Assembly (NCBI RefSeq): GCF_019649015.1
Contig: NZ_BLPI01000001.1
Coordinates: forward strand, 2,373,001 to 2,437,000
Reading direction: 5' to 3'
DNA length: 64,000 bases
DNA from: Agarivorans litoreus
GTDB taxonomy: Bacteria > Pseudomonadota > Gammaproteobacteria > Enterobacterales > Celerinatantimonadaceae
Part shown: positions 8,331 to 22,671 of the stretch, piece after piece
How the letters are laid out: each line of letters opens with the position of its first letter
Numbering within the stretch: position 1 is the stretch's first letter
Position numbers and translations under genes: made by a program
Notes under the pieces: generated by a model
Seen by the model: only the letters and a program-made list of their open reading frames with translations
The model's database searches: none
What the model was told of the DNA's origin: nothing

Positions 8331-9118
8331 ATGGACGATTTTTTAGTAAATGCTTTATTGGCAGGCTTAGGTATTGCGGTATTAGCGGGGCCGCTGGGCT
8401 CATTTATGGTGTGGCGCCGTTTAGCTTATTTTGGCGATACCTTAGCGCATGCTTCGTTATTAGGTGTAGCGCTAGGTTTATGGTTGCAAATCAACCCGGT
8501 GATAGCGGTAGTTTTTAGCGGGGTTATGCTGGCTATAATTTTGTTATCGCTGCAACGCTACAAGCAGTTAGCCAGCGATACTTTATTGGGGATTATGGCG
8601 CATTCGGCTTTGTCTTTAGGTTTAGTCGTGGTTGCTTTAATGGACAATGTACGCATTGACCTAATGGCCTATTTGTTTGGTGATTTGCTAGCGGTAACTC
8701 AACAAGATTTATTGTGGATTTGGGGCGGCGGTGCCTTAGTGCTTGGTTTATTGCTGAGCCAGTGGAACAAGCTATTGTCGGCCACGGTGAATGAGCAAAT
8801 TGCCGAGGTGGAAGGCGTAAACGTGGGCATGATGCGAGCGCTGCTGTTGTTATTATTGGCTGTGGTTATTGCAATCGCCATGAAAATAGTTGGCGCATTA
8901 ATTATTAGTTCGCTGTTGTTAATTCCTGCTGCAACGGCGCGTCGTTTAAGCCGCTCTCCCGAGCAAATGGCACTGTTTGCCATCGCCTTTGGCGCTATCT
9001 CAGTAGTGCTTGGTTTGTGTTTGTCTTGGTATCAAGATACCCCTGCGGGGCCATCGGTAGTGGTATGCGCCGCGCTGCAGTTTTTATTAGTTCATAGTTT
9101 AGTTAAAGTGCAAAAATA

Positions 9119-9119
<1 letters not shown>
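8331..9119 (+). CDS. znuB: Zinc ABC transporter permease ZnuB
   Basis: Integral membrane permease of the ABC-3 family with about eight hydrophobic segments in 262 residues. It starts three bases after znuC, and its TAA overlaps the tsaC ATG (TAATG), so znuC-znuB-tsaC and probably hemF are cotranscribed. It works with ZnuA and ZnuC in zinc uptake. Confidence 0.93.
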
Positions 9120-10652
<1,533 letters not shown>

Positions 10653-10765
10653 ACACTAAAAAAACGACTTATTTTCTTGCAAGAATGTCGACAATGGATT
10701 AATTATTTTAACTGTCGGGTTTAAGCCCCTACTTTTGATGATTTTTTTTTAGTTGAGTTTGAGCT

Positions 10766-11155
10766 ATGAATGGATCGTTTTCGGCAAAACGCCGATTTGC
10801 AGATGATAAAAACTTTCGCCGCGGCTTTTCTCGCAGCGGCGCATTCACCATTAAAGAAGCCGAGTTACTTGAGCGCTGTGGTAGCGCGTTTAAAGAGCTT
10901 GATGAATCTATCCGCGAACCTGTGGATGATATTGAATCTCACTTTGTATCGGTGTGCCGCGGCGATGCCGAACCTGAAACAGCCGAGCAAAAGGTCTGGC
11001 TTAAATATAAAAAGCTAACTGGTCGCAAAGCATTTCATGGTTTAGTGAGCAATCCACCCAAAGCCAGTGTGACCGAAACAGCCGCCAACAGCGATGATGA
11101 CGATGTTGATGTTGATGTTGATGATGATGGTCCTGATATCGACGACGAAGATTAG
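10766..11155 (+). CDS. maoP: Macrodomain Ori organisation protein MaoP (DUF413, YifE)
   Basis: Small protein of the DUF413 family. E. coli MaoP confines the Ori macrodomain by acting with the DNA site maoS. The conserved core is clear: FRRGFSRSGAFTIKEAELLE, then LDESIREP and FVSVCRG, and WLKYKKLTGRKAFHGL. The C-terminus is an acidic repeat (DDDDVDVDVDDDGPDIDDED) encoded by GATGTT repeats and somewhat longer than in E. coli (129 against about 112 residues). I did not try to locate a maoS site. Confidence 0.88.
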   Translation: MNGSFSAKRRFADDKNFRRGFSRSGAFTIKEAELLERCGSAFKELDESIREPVDDIESHFVSVCRGDAEPETAEQKVWLKYKKLTGRKAFHGLVSNPPKASVTETAANSDDDDVDVDVDDDGPDIDDED

Positions 11156-11246
11156 CGGTTACAGGGGTAATTTTTCGACTTTGTACTTTGGCTTTTTCTT
11201 AAAGCCTTGTTAAGGTGCGTTATTATTTGTTTTAGTAGCGCACCTA

Positions 11247-12065
11247 ATGGATTTATACGCAGTATTTGGCAACCCAATTAGCCAGTCGAAGTCACCTTTC
11301 ATTCATACCTTGTTTGCTCGCCAAACCCAGCAGCAGTTAAGTTATACCGCCATTGAACCAGCAGAAGACGGTTTTGCAGATGCTCTTGCTAAATTTTGGC
11401 AGGAAGGCGGGAAGGGCTGCAATGTTACTGCACCATTTAAAGAGCAAGCTTTTCAAGCTGCACAGCAACACACCGAGCGGGCTTTATTAGCTGGAGCGGT
11501 GAACACGCTAAAGTTGACCGATGACGGTATTATTCTTGGCGATAATACCGACGGCGCTGGGTTAGTTGCAGATTTAATTGCCAACTTCGGTGAGCTAAAA
11601 GATTTGCGAGTATTGCTGTTAGGCGCGGGCGGTGCTGCGCGTGGGGTAATCCGCCCTTTATTAGATGAGCAAATTAGCGAGCTGGTAATTGTTAACCGCA
11701 CGGTGGCTAAAGCTGAAGCGCTTGCCGAGCGTTTTAGTGAGTTTGGTAAGGTCTCTAGTCGTTCATTCGAAGATTTGTCAGGTCAGTTTGATATTATCAT
11801 TAACTCTACTTCGGCAGGCCTTAAGGGGCAGCTCCCGCCATTAAAGGCAGAGCTAATTCAAGCTACCACTCGATGTTATGACATGACCTACTCAGCTGAT
11901 GTTACCGCCTTTAATGCTTGGGCTGCAGAGCAAGGAGCAACAAAAGTGGTTGACGGTTTAGGCATGCTGGTGGGCCAAGCCGCCGAAAGCTTCACCGTTT
12001 GGCGAGGTATTCGTCCTGGTTTTCGTCAGGTGTTGCGCGAATTACGCCGCAACCTTAGTCGTTAG
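11247..12065 (+). CDS. aroE: Shikimate dehydrogenase AroE
   Basis: NADPH-dependent reduction of 3-dehydroshikimate to shikimate in aromatic amino acid synthesis. The substrate-binding start GNPISQSKSPFIH, the catalytic lysine in NVTAPFKEQAF and the dinucleotide motif GAGGAARG are present, with NRT ahead of the NADP site. The 272-residue length is standard. Its last 11 bases overlap the convergent elaA gene. Confidence 0.95.
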   Translation: MDLYAVFGNPISQSKSPFIHTLFARQTQQQLSYTAIEPAEDGFADALAKFWQEGGKGCNVTAPFKEQAFQAAQQHTERALLAGAVNTLKLTDDGIILGDNTDGAGLVADLIANFGELKDLRVLLLGAGGAARGVIRPLLDEQISELVIVNRTVAKAEALAERFSEFGKVSSRSFEDLSGQFDIIINSTSAGLKGQLPPLKAELIQATTRCYDMTYSADVTAFNAWAAEQGATKVVDGLGMLVGQAAESFTVWRGIRPGFRQVLRELRRNLSR

Positions 12066-12501
12066 CTCTTATTTCCATACCTATGTGTGGAATATTGTCT
12101 TCAAGGTAGGGTTCGCTGCAGATAACAAAACCAAGACCTTGATAGAAATCTTCCAGATAGCGTTGTGCTGAAATGTGAATGGTAGCGTTGGGCCAGTGTT
12201 GTTGGCATTGGCTTATAGCTTGTTGCATAAGTTGTTGCCCTAACCCGTTTCCCCTTGCGCTGGCTTTGGTGACAACTCTGCCGATATGAGCACTTAATGG
12301 CTCACTGGTATAGATACGCGCATAAGCTACTAGTTCCGCATCTTGATAGGCCATTACATGCTTCGCCTGCAAATCTTTTCCATCGGCGTCTTGATAGGGG
12401 CAGTTTTGTTCAACAACAAACACTTCTTCGCGCAGCATCATCATTCGATAAAGCTGTAGGGTACTAAGTTGATTAAAGGCTAAGCATTGCCAAGTTATCA
12501 T
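12055..12501 (-). CDS. elaA: GNAT-family acetyltransferase ElaA
   Basis: Clear homologue of E. coli ElaA: LREEVFVVEQNCPYQDADG, ELVAYARIY, GRVVTKASARGNGLGQQLM (acetyl-CoA loop) and the ending NIPHIGME all align with that protein. The 148-residue single GNAT domain has an unknown substrate. It runs against aroE and overlaps its end. Confidence 0.85.
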   Translation of the reverse strand: MITWQCLAFNQLSTLQLYRMMMLREEVFVVEQNCPYQDADGKDLQAKHVMAYQDAELVAYARIYTSEPLSAHIGRVVTKASARGNGLGQQLMQQAISQCQQHWPNATIHISAQRYLEDFYQGLGFVICSEPYLEDNIPHIGMEIRAND

Positions 12502-12594
12502 CTAATTTTCACTTGCAGTTTGTCGGTTCAATGGCAACACTTTAAGAACAGCACGCAGAAAAAACAACTAGTCCGTTGCCGGAGTAAATAAACT

Positions 12595-12855
12595 ATGAAT
12601 CAAGCCATTATAATAAGTGACGATCAACGTTGGCAGGCAGTCAATCAGTGTGTTGAATTTAGCGCTCAGGTGATGGGAGCGCGAGTGCAATGCGCTGTAC
12701 GTAAATCTACCCTCGAGCATTTGGTGGGGTTACCGCTAACTAACGACGATAAAATGCTCGAGGCTTATCACAGTGTTCAATTTGATATTGAAGAACTGCT
12801 AGAGCAAAAGCTACAGCAGGAAGACTTCGAGCCTAATGGCGAAATTATTGTTTAA
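12595..12855 (+). CDS. DUF1488 family small protein
   Basis: An 86-residue protein of the DUF1488 family, often found between aroE and the yrdA-type gene in vibrios and Alteromonadales. It contains no catalytic motif. The central part (GARVQCAVRKSTLEHL) is the family core. Its last four bases overlap the convergent carbonic anhydrase-like gene. Confidence 0.8.
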   Translation: MNQAIIISDDQRWQAVNQCVEFSAQVMGARVQCAVRKSTLEHLVGLPLTNDDKMLEAYHSVQFDIEELLEQKLQQEDFEPNGEIIV

Positions 12856-13388
12856 GCCTGTTCTTCTAGATACTGTTGTTTCAGGCGCACGTAGTTGTCG
12901 GCCGACTCGCTTAAAAAGGCTTTTTCTTTTTCATTTAAAGGGCGAGCTTGTTTAACCGGACTGCCCATATACAAGTAACCAGACTCCAAACGTTTATGAG
13001 GCGGTACCAAGCTACCTGCTCCAATCATTACATCATCTTCAACCACCACACCGTCTAATACTATTGCGCCCATGCCCACCAATACACGGTTGCCAATGGT
13101 GCATCCATGTAGCATGGCCTTGTGACCTACGGTGACATCTTCACCAATAATCAAAGGGTAGCCATAAGGTGGATTTTCTGTTTTACGGGTTACGTGCAAA
13201 ACGCTGCCGTCTTGAACGTTAGAGCGCGCCCCAATTTGAATATGATTCACATCACCACGTGCCGCTACCATAGGCCAGATACTTACGTCATCACCAAGTT
13301 TTATCTCACCGTACAATACAGCACTGGGGTCTACCCATACTTCTTTACCTAAAATAGGGCTAAATCCAGAAAATGACTTCACACTCAT
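12852..13388 (-). CDS. yrdA: Gamma-carbonic anhydrase-like protein (YrdA family)
   Basis: Left-handed beta-helix (hexapeptide repeat) protein of the YrdA/CaiE group. The zinc-binding histidine positions are visible in LHVTRKT and TVGHKAMLHGCTIG. The 178-residue length is typical. Enzymatic activity is not certain for this branch. The start at 13388 leads directly into MSVKSFSGFSPILG, which resembles family N-termini. Confidence 0.87.
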   Translation of the reverse strand: MSVKSFSGFSPILGKEVWVDPSAVLYGEIKLGDDVSIWPMVAARGDVNHIQIGARSNVQDGSVLHVTRKTENPPYGYPLIIGEDVTVGHKAMLHGCTIGNRVLVGMGAIVLDGVVVEDDVMIGAGSLVPPHKRLESGYLYMGSPVKQARPLNEKEKAFLSESADNYVRLKQQYLEEQA

Positions 13389-13674
13389 TGCTTACTCCGC
13401 TGTCGGTCCTTATATATAAAACCCAGCTTACGACATCCCTTCTCCAATACAAATAGTGAGATAGACTTAAATAAGAGTAATACGACTAATTAGCTAAGCC
13501 ATGACTATCTAGATAGTTAGATAAAAAATGGCTCATTGGCGAAAACGAAAGGTATATTTTGGGTACTTATCTTGTTCCTTAGGGACTGAATATGGCGATT
13601 AAAGTGTAATTAATAAGCGTTTGGAGCGAATATTGTTCATAAAGGCAGTTATTTTCATTTTTCTGTAATAAATG
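13389..13674. other. AT-rich upstream region of the rRNA operon
   Basis: No gene is visible. The stretch is AT-rich and lies just upstream of rRNA promoter P1, where UP elements and Fis sites normally occur; I did not identify individual sites. A 14-base palindrome (ACTATCTAGATAGT) sits near 13505. Confidence 0.5.
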
Positions 13675-13703
13675 CTTGCGCTATAAAATCTGATCCCTAT
13701 AAT
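13675..13703 (+). promoter_or_regulatory. rRNA operon promoter P1
   Basis: CTTGCG and TATAAT are separated by 17 bases and followed by GCACCTCCACTGACACGG, very like the start-site region of E. coli rrn P1. The GC-rich discriminator fits growth-rate and stringent control. Confidence 0.8.
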
Positions 13704-13825
13704 GCACCTCCACTGACACGGCACGCAGCGCACTAAAGCGAAGCAAGGCTACGTCAGGGTTAGCAAGGCCTAGGGCTAAGTTAGCCGGCTCTCAAACTTC
13801 TTTTTAAAATGTTTTTAAAAAGCGG

Positions 13826-13853
13826 TTGACAGCCACGGAGGAAAGCGTAGAAT
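13826..13853 (+). promoter_or_regulatory. rRNA operon promoter P2
   Basis: Consensus TTGACA, 16-base spacer and TAGAAT, then a GCGCACC discriminator. It lies about 150 bases downstream of P1, the usual tandem spacing. Confidence 0.8.
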
Positions 13854-13880
13854 GCGCACCTCGCTTCGGCAAGAAGCAAC

Positions 13881-13891
13881 GCTCTTTAACA
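13881..13891 (+). promoter_or_regulatory. boxA antitermination site in the rRNA leader
   Basis: GCTCTTTAACA matches the NusB/S10-binding boxA of E. coli rrn leaders and is followed by the conserved CAATCTGTGTGAGCACTC segment (boxC region). Confidence 0.8.
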
Positions 13892-14019
13892 ATTTATCAA
13901 GCAATCTGTGTGAGCACTCACAGGGCCTTAAGCGAAAAAATTAAGCTTAAGTGAACTGGAGTCTTGCACTGTAAAACACAGTAATAATTTCAGTTTTTAA
14001 CTTTGAGCGAAAAAACTTT

Positions 14020-15564
<1,545 letters not shown>

Positions 15565-15669
15565 TTATGATGCTTAGGTTTTGTGACGTGTTCACACAGA
15601 TTGCTTGATGAAAAAGAAAAGAGAGAAGTTCTAGTGTGGTGTAGAACCAACGAGAACAGCTACTGCAGT

Positions 15670-15745
15670 GTCCCGTTCGTCTAGAGGCCTAGGACACCGC
15701 CCTTTCACGGCGGTAACAGGGGTTCAAATCCCCTACGGGATACCA
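15670..15745 (+). tRNA. tRNA-Glu (anticodon TTC)
   Basis: A 76-base cloverleaf in the 16S-23S spacer with anticodon loop CCTTTCACGG and T-loop GGTTCAAATC, ending in an encoded CCA. It closely resembles E. coli tRNA-Glu. The first acceptor pair is G-U. It is the only spacer tRNA in this operon. Confidence 0.97.
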
Positions 15746-15823
15746 TTTTCTCTCACTGGTTTGAGAATACAAAGCTAAGCGTTGATTGATACAGTGCTTA
15801 GCTTTGGTTTCTAAGGAACCAAT

Positions 15824-15835
15824 TGCTCTTTAACA
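15824..15835 (+). promoter_or_regulatory. boxA in the 16S-23S spacer
   Basis: TGCTCTTTAACA repeats the leader boxA upstream of 23S, as in E. coli rrn operons. Confidence 0.75.
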
Positions 15836-15987
15836 ATTTGGAAAAGCTGATAAAAAAATATCTCAAGAATATGAGTTTAATAACAAGTGTTCTTGGTATT
15901 CAAAAATAAGGTGATCGTACTCGAATGGCAGGATTTATACAGCCTGACCATTCAAGTGATTTAAGCGACAACATTTAGGTGTTGTAT

Positions 15988-18875
<2,888 letters not shown>

Positions 18876-18984
18876 ACAACACCTAAAGGGTGTTGCTTAT
18901 AGATACTTTATTTTAGAAACCATGAATGCTTGTTAGTGCTCATGAGGTATTTCAGCTTTTTCGAATGTTAAAGACAACAGTTTT

Positions 18985-19104
18985 TGCCTGGTGGCAATAG
19001 CGTTGTGGACCCACCTGACTCCATGCCGAACTCAGAAGTGAAACGCAACTGCGCCGATGATAGTGTGGGGCTTCCCCATGTGAAAGTAGGTCACCGCCAG
19101 GCTC
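18985..19104 (+). rRNA. rrf: 5S ribosomal RNA
   Basis: A 120-base gene beginning TGCCTGGTGGC and ending CCGCCAGGCTC, with the CATGCCGAACTCAGAAGTG core of proteobacterial 5S. Confidence 0.96.
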
Positions 19105-19111
19105 CTATACT

Positions 19112-19141
19112 AAGCCCTCGTCTAACGACGAGGGCTTTTTT
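19112..19141 (+). terminator. rRNA operon terminator
   Basis: An eleven-base stem AAGCCCTCGTC/GACGAGGGCTT with a TAAC loop and a T-run, eight bases after 5S. Confidence 0.9.
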
Positions 19142-19595
19142 ATTGCCTGCGATTTAGTCTCTCAGGCGTATCATCCCCTTCACCATCTCTCATTTTTATT
19201 AAAGAGCGCTTTCATCATTGGTCGCGCTTGATGGTTGTAGTGCTCAAGCCACTTGTAAGCGTGAAGTTTGTAGTTGCTGGAAGGCTAACTCCGAGCTAAG
19301 TGATCCAGCTTGATTGAGATGCAAAAATTGAGTTCGTTGAAGCTGTATTTAACCGATTGTTTTAACTGTTTTTTACTTTAAGTCTGTTGGTTTCTAAAAC
19401 CAAGGTAAGAGTTGGTGGGCAATCTTTGCCTAGATAGTAAATCAAAAAGGCTGCTTTTATCCTGTTTTACGTAGTTTACCGACTATTTGACTAAAACTTA
19501 GCTTGTAGCTCAGCTTAGGCCGTATCGGCTGCAGTGAATTAAAATTTATATCAATTTGTATAAACATTATAAAATACTGAGTTTGTTGTGTTTTA
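19142..19595. other. Intergenic region between the rRNA operon and the flgH-like operon
   Basis: AT-rich stretch with no supported gene. It ends at the sigma-54 promoter at 19596. Any enhancer for that promoter (a FlrC-type activator would be expected if it is flagellar) should lie here, or possibly downstream; I could not identify one. Confidence 0.4.
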
Positions 19596-19611
19596 TGGCA
19601 TTTAATTTGCA
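19596..19611 (+). promoter_or_regulatory. Sigma-54 promoter of the flgH-like/flgT operon
   Basis: TGGCATTTAATTTGCA has the invariant GG-N10-GC spacing and a perfect TTGCA -12 element. The predicted start is near 19622, upstream of the small ORF at 19699. Sigma-54 drives middle flagellar genes in vibrios, which fits the FlgH-like and FlgT genes downstream. Confidence 0.7.
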
Positions 19612-19698
19612 TTTTGTGTCGTACTTAGCTAAAAACGGCAAAAACGACGGATTGTTGTCGGTTAGGTGAAGATTTGTCAGCTAGATTATCGTAAGGAT

Positions 19699-19824
19699 AT
19701 GTTTCTACTGGCGTTAGTTGCATTTGCTTTGCTATTTGTGGCCTATGGTTTCCTTAGGTATCTAATTGCAATAAACGGGATAAAACTCGGGCCTAGGTTA
19801 AAGCAAGTGGAAAGAGAACGGTAA
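19699..19824 (+). CDS. Putative 41-residue membrane microprotein
   Basis: A short open frame with one hydrophobic helix (MFLLALVAFALLFVAYGFLR) and a basic C-terminal tail (LKQVERER). It lies between the sigma-54 promoter and the FlgH-like gene. The AAGGA before the ATG is very close, so an upstream in-frame GTG at 19666 (52 residues) is an alternative start. Function is unknown. It could be a leader peptide or a small accessory protein of the operon. Confidence 0.42.
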   Translation: MFLLALVAFALLFVAYGFLRYLIAINGIKLGPRLKQVERER

Positions 19825-19855
19825 ACGGAAGCTAACGTAACTAGGAATAGACCCA

Positions 19856-20614
19856 ATGATTATCCGAGTTTTTATGCTGTGCAATGTAATTTTGCTGTCA
19901 GCATGTTCGTCAATTGTAGATGGTGTTGAGGAAGTCGCAGATAGCGTTCAAGAACGTGAAGACCGTAATCAACGGCAAGTCACAGTAAGCACAGATAGCC
20001 GTTCTCCAATTCCTGATGATCCTTTTTATGCACCTATCGAACCCAGCCCGGCAGCGGATCCGGTGATTGTTACGGGCTCAATGTTCAACAGCAATACTTC
20101 ACGCAGTTTATATAGTTATACCCCGCCTTTTGCGCTTGGTGACACTATTACGATTTTATTAGAGGAAGAGGCTACGGCGACTAAATCTGCCAGTTCAAAT
20201 CTTGGTAAAGAGAATAGCTATAAGCTCGATCCCGTTAAAGTGCCAGGCGGAAATTTAACGATCAATGGGCGTGTGGTCGAGCTCGAAATGAAACAAAAAC
20301 AAGATTTCGATGGATCTTCAGATGCTAATCAACGCCATCGTTTGTCGGGAAGAATTACGGTTTCGGTTGTTGACATTCTTAACAACGGAAATTTGGTGGT
20401 ACGCGGTGAGAAGTGGCTAGTTATTAACAATGGTAAAGAGTACATGCGCTTCACCGGTATAGTTAGACCGCTAGATGTAGGAGAAGACAATTCGATTGGC
20501 TCTTATCAAGTCGCTGATGCTCGCATCGAGTTTAGTGGTACTGGTGATCACGCTGACGTGCAAACTCAAGGCTGGTTATCTTCATTCCTAGGCGGAAGTA
20601 TGTGGCCACTGTAG
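19856..20614 (+). CDS. flgH: FlgH-like flagellar L-ring lipoprotein
   Basis: FlgH forms the outer-membrane L-ring around the flagellar rod. The signal peptide ends in a lipobox (LLSAC, Cys17). The C-terminal two-thirds carries the FlgH hallmark series: LGDTITILLEE, the S/K-rich linker, LSGRITVSVVDILNNGNLVV, RGEKWLVINNGKEYMRF, TGIVRP and VADARIEFSG. At 252 residues it is a little longer than typical FlgH because of an acidic N-terminal insert. It is separated from any rod or P-ring genes and directly followed by flgT, so it may be a paralogue rather than the main L-ring gene. Confidence 0.85.
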   Translation: MIIRVFMLCNVILLSACSSIVDGVEEVADSVQEREDRNQRQVTVSTDSRSPIPDDPFYAPIEPSPAADPVIVTGSMFNSNTSRSLYSYTPPFALGDTITILLEEEATATKSASSNLGKENSYKLDPVKVPGGNLTINGRVVELEMKQKQDFDGSSDANQRHRLSGRITVSVVDILNNGNLVVRGEKWLVINNGKEYMRFTGIVRPLDVGEDNSIGSYQVADARIEFSGTGDHADVQTQGWLSSFLGGSMWPL

Positions 20615-20624
20615 GACGTTAATT

Positions 20625-21836
20625 ATGTCTAAATTTTTACGAGTTTGTGTTTGTCTGCTGACGCTAATGGGCATTACTTTACCCAGTTACGCCATTTGGT
20701 TGGAAGGTGAGGGCCAAGCGAAGATCGTCGATGGCCAAGTAGATAAAGCTCGTCAGCAGGCTATCCAAGATGCTTTGTTAACCTTAATGTACCGCGGCGG
20801 TGCCAGTGTAAAGTCACTGCAAGTGGTGAAGTCTGGCGTGTTAGAAACCGATGAACTAACGGTGCGTACTAATGGCGAAGTGTATGACATGAAGTTATTA
20901 GTTGAGACCATCATTGATGACCAAATGACGGTCAAAGTAGCCGCTGACATATTTCCTTTAAATACCTGCGAGAAAGATAGCTACGCTAAAACACTGTTTG
21001 TAGGGCCTTTTCAATTGCAGAAGCGCGAACATGCGCAGCTTGGCGGGGTTTATAGAACACCAGAAGAAGTCTCGCAGCGCTTATTTCACCGATTTAAATC
21101 AAAGAGTAAAAGGGTTGATGCCCGGCACTTAATGACTCGCCAAATAGCGTTTGATGGTCGCTATGCTAATGACATAGAACCGCAAATGCTCAAAGTAGCA
21201 CGCAGCTTATCTCAACAGTACGACGTGCAATATATTTTGTTTGGCAAGATCAATGATATGTCGAGCTACAACGAAACCACTACTAACATACTCGGCATGA
21301 AAAACACGGTTAAGCTGCGCAACTTTCAAATAAAGCTCTACGTGATTGACGGTATCAATGGTGAAACAGTACTCCGTAAAAATTACGGGTCTAATCGAGA
21401 ATGGCCATTCGACGTGACGATGAAGTTGGACGTTACAGGTGAAACCTTTTGGTCCTCAGAGTATGGCAAGTTGATTGACTCCTACATTGATCAATCAGTT
21501 AGTGACGTTGAAGGTGCACTCTATTGCCGCCAAAGTTTGGCAACGGTAGTTGGGCTGTATAACGGACAGGTGGTAATCAACATTGGACAAACGAATGGTG
21601 TACGTAAAGGTGATAAGTTTGAGCTGGTTAGGCAGCAATACTTAATGCATTTAGATGGTGGACTGCGCGGCCCGATATTTAACGCAGACCAAACCCAACT
21701 AACGGTAGTATCGGTGCAATCTGATCGCGCAGTATTAGCGACTGAGCGCTATTCGGATATGGCCAACATACAGATTCGTGATGTATTGGTGGCGGTTACA
21801 AATGATCCGTTTGCTCTTACCGAAAGCACGCAATAA
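20625..21836 (+). CDS. flgT: Flagellar H-ring protein FlgT
   Basis: FlgT builds the H-ring that reinforces the basal body of Vibrio-type sodium-driven polar flagella. The 403-residue protein has a signal peptide (cleavage after SYA, about residue 23), an N-terminal domain rich in IQDALLTLMYRGG-type helices, a middle domain (YDVQYILFGKINDM) and a C-terminal beta-barrel-like domain (NIGQTNGVRKGDKFELV). It starts 10 bases after the FlgH-like gene, so the two are cotranscribed. Finding FlgT supports a sheathed or polar flagellum in this organism. Confidence 0.86.
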   Translation: MSKFLRVCVCLLTLMGITLPSYAIWLEGEGQAKIVDGQVDKARQQAIQDALLTLMYRGGASVKSLQVVKSGVLETDELTVRTNGEVYDMKLLVETIIDDQMTVKVAADIFPLNTCEKDSYAKTLFVGPFQLQKREHAQLGGVYRTPEEVSQRLFHRFKSKSKRVDARHLMTRQIAFDGRYANDIEPQMLKVARSLSQQYDVQYILFGKINDMSSYNETTTNILGMKNTVKLRNFQIKLYVIDGINGETVLRKNYGSNREWPFDVTMKLDVTGETFWSSEYGKLIDSYIDQSVSDVEGALYCRQSLATVVGLYNGQVVINIGQTNGVRKGDKFELVRQQYLMHLDGGLRGPIFNADQTQLTVVSVQSDRAVLATERYSDMANIQIRDVLVAVTNDPFALTESTQ

Positions 21837-21857
21837 TAGATATTAAAGGAGAAGGAT

Positions 21858-22517
21858 ATGACAACTTCTTATAGCAACACCCCACTGGCAACCAATAGCT
21901 TAGATTATAAGCCTAATTTGATTGAGGTGAACAATCAGCAAACCAGCGAAGTAAAAACAGGCTCTGGTTTTACTCAAAAGCTACAAGATGCTTTAAGCCT
22001 AAAAAGTGATACCCAGCTAAACACACAAGCGCTGGCGACAGCTACGAACACTGGCGACAAAGCCGAGGGTACGGTGGATGTTGGCATTATGGATGTTGCT
22101 CCTGCGGCTATGAATATTGGCATGGGTTTAGCTTCCGGTAATCCAGTAGCGGCAGGCTTAGCGGGCACCGATTTATTGCAAAGCGTGTTGCGTGCCGATA
22201 TTGAAAAGCAATTTACTGAGCTAGGCCAAGGTATTGCTGCTGCTCTTATTGCTGGTATGTCGGGTGATCCTAGTGCCACTCAAGTATTACCTACTGCCGA
22301 AGAGCTGGCCGAGCAAGCTGCATTAGCAAGTGCGGGGATTGTTGCCGAGGGTAGCCAGCAAGTAGCTGCTGCAAGCCAAATTGGCAGCGCTGCAAGCGGC
22401 GTTAGCCAAGAGGGCAAAAGTGTTCCTACTAAAGGGGCTATTCCAAAGGCTATGTTGCAGGCGGGTAATACCGTTCAGAATGATGAGTTATTACAGCAAG
22501 AAAAGGCAAAAGCTTGA
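21858..22517 (+). CDS. Unknown 219-residue protein in the flgH-flgT operon
   Basis: I do not recognise a family. The protein is Ala/Gly/Gln/Ser-rich with no signal peptide, and has one mildly hydrophobic Gly/Ala segment (APAAMNIGMGLASGNPVAAGL) followed by an amphipathic stretch (LLQSVLRADIEKQFTELGQG). N- and C-terminal parts look disordered, a composition seen in proteins exported by type III systems, but that is only an analogy. A strong ribosome site (AAAGGAGAAGG) precedes the ATG and it lies 21 bases after flgT, so it is very probably expressed with the flagellar genes. Confidence 0.7.
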   Translation: MTTSYSNTPLATNSLDYKPNLIEVNNQQTSEVKTGSGFTQKLQDALSLKSDTQLNTQALATATNTGDKAEGTVDVGIMDVAPAAMNIGMGLASGNPVAAGLAGTDLLQSVLRADIEKQFTELGQGIAAALIAGMSGDPSATQVLPTAEELAEQAALASAGIVAEGSQQVAAASQIGSAASGVSQEGKSVPTKGAIPKAMLQAGNTVQNDELLQQEKAKA

Positions 22518-22671
22518 TAGCAAGTTGAGTGGCTTAAATGGTGGACTCTGGTCACTACAATGCTGAATGGATTTGGGAAATTTTCATTTTCTTTACATAA
22601 GCCCTAATATAATTGTGATTATATATTGCGTAGTATGTGCACAGCGCTGAAGAGTAGATGTAAGGGATTAT

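Noticed and set aside
7888-8403. 171-codon minus-strand open frame over znuC/znuB
   Set aside because: Antisense shadow of two well-supported genes; composition reflects the His-rich znuC tail.
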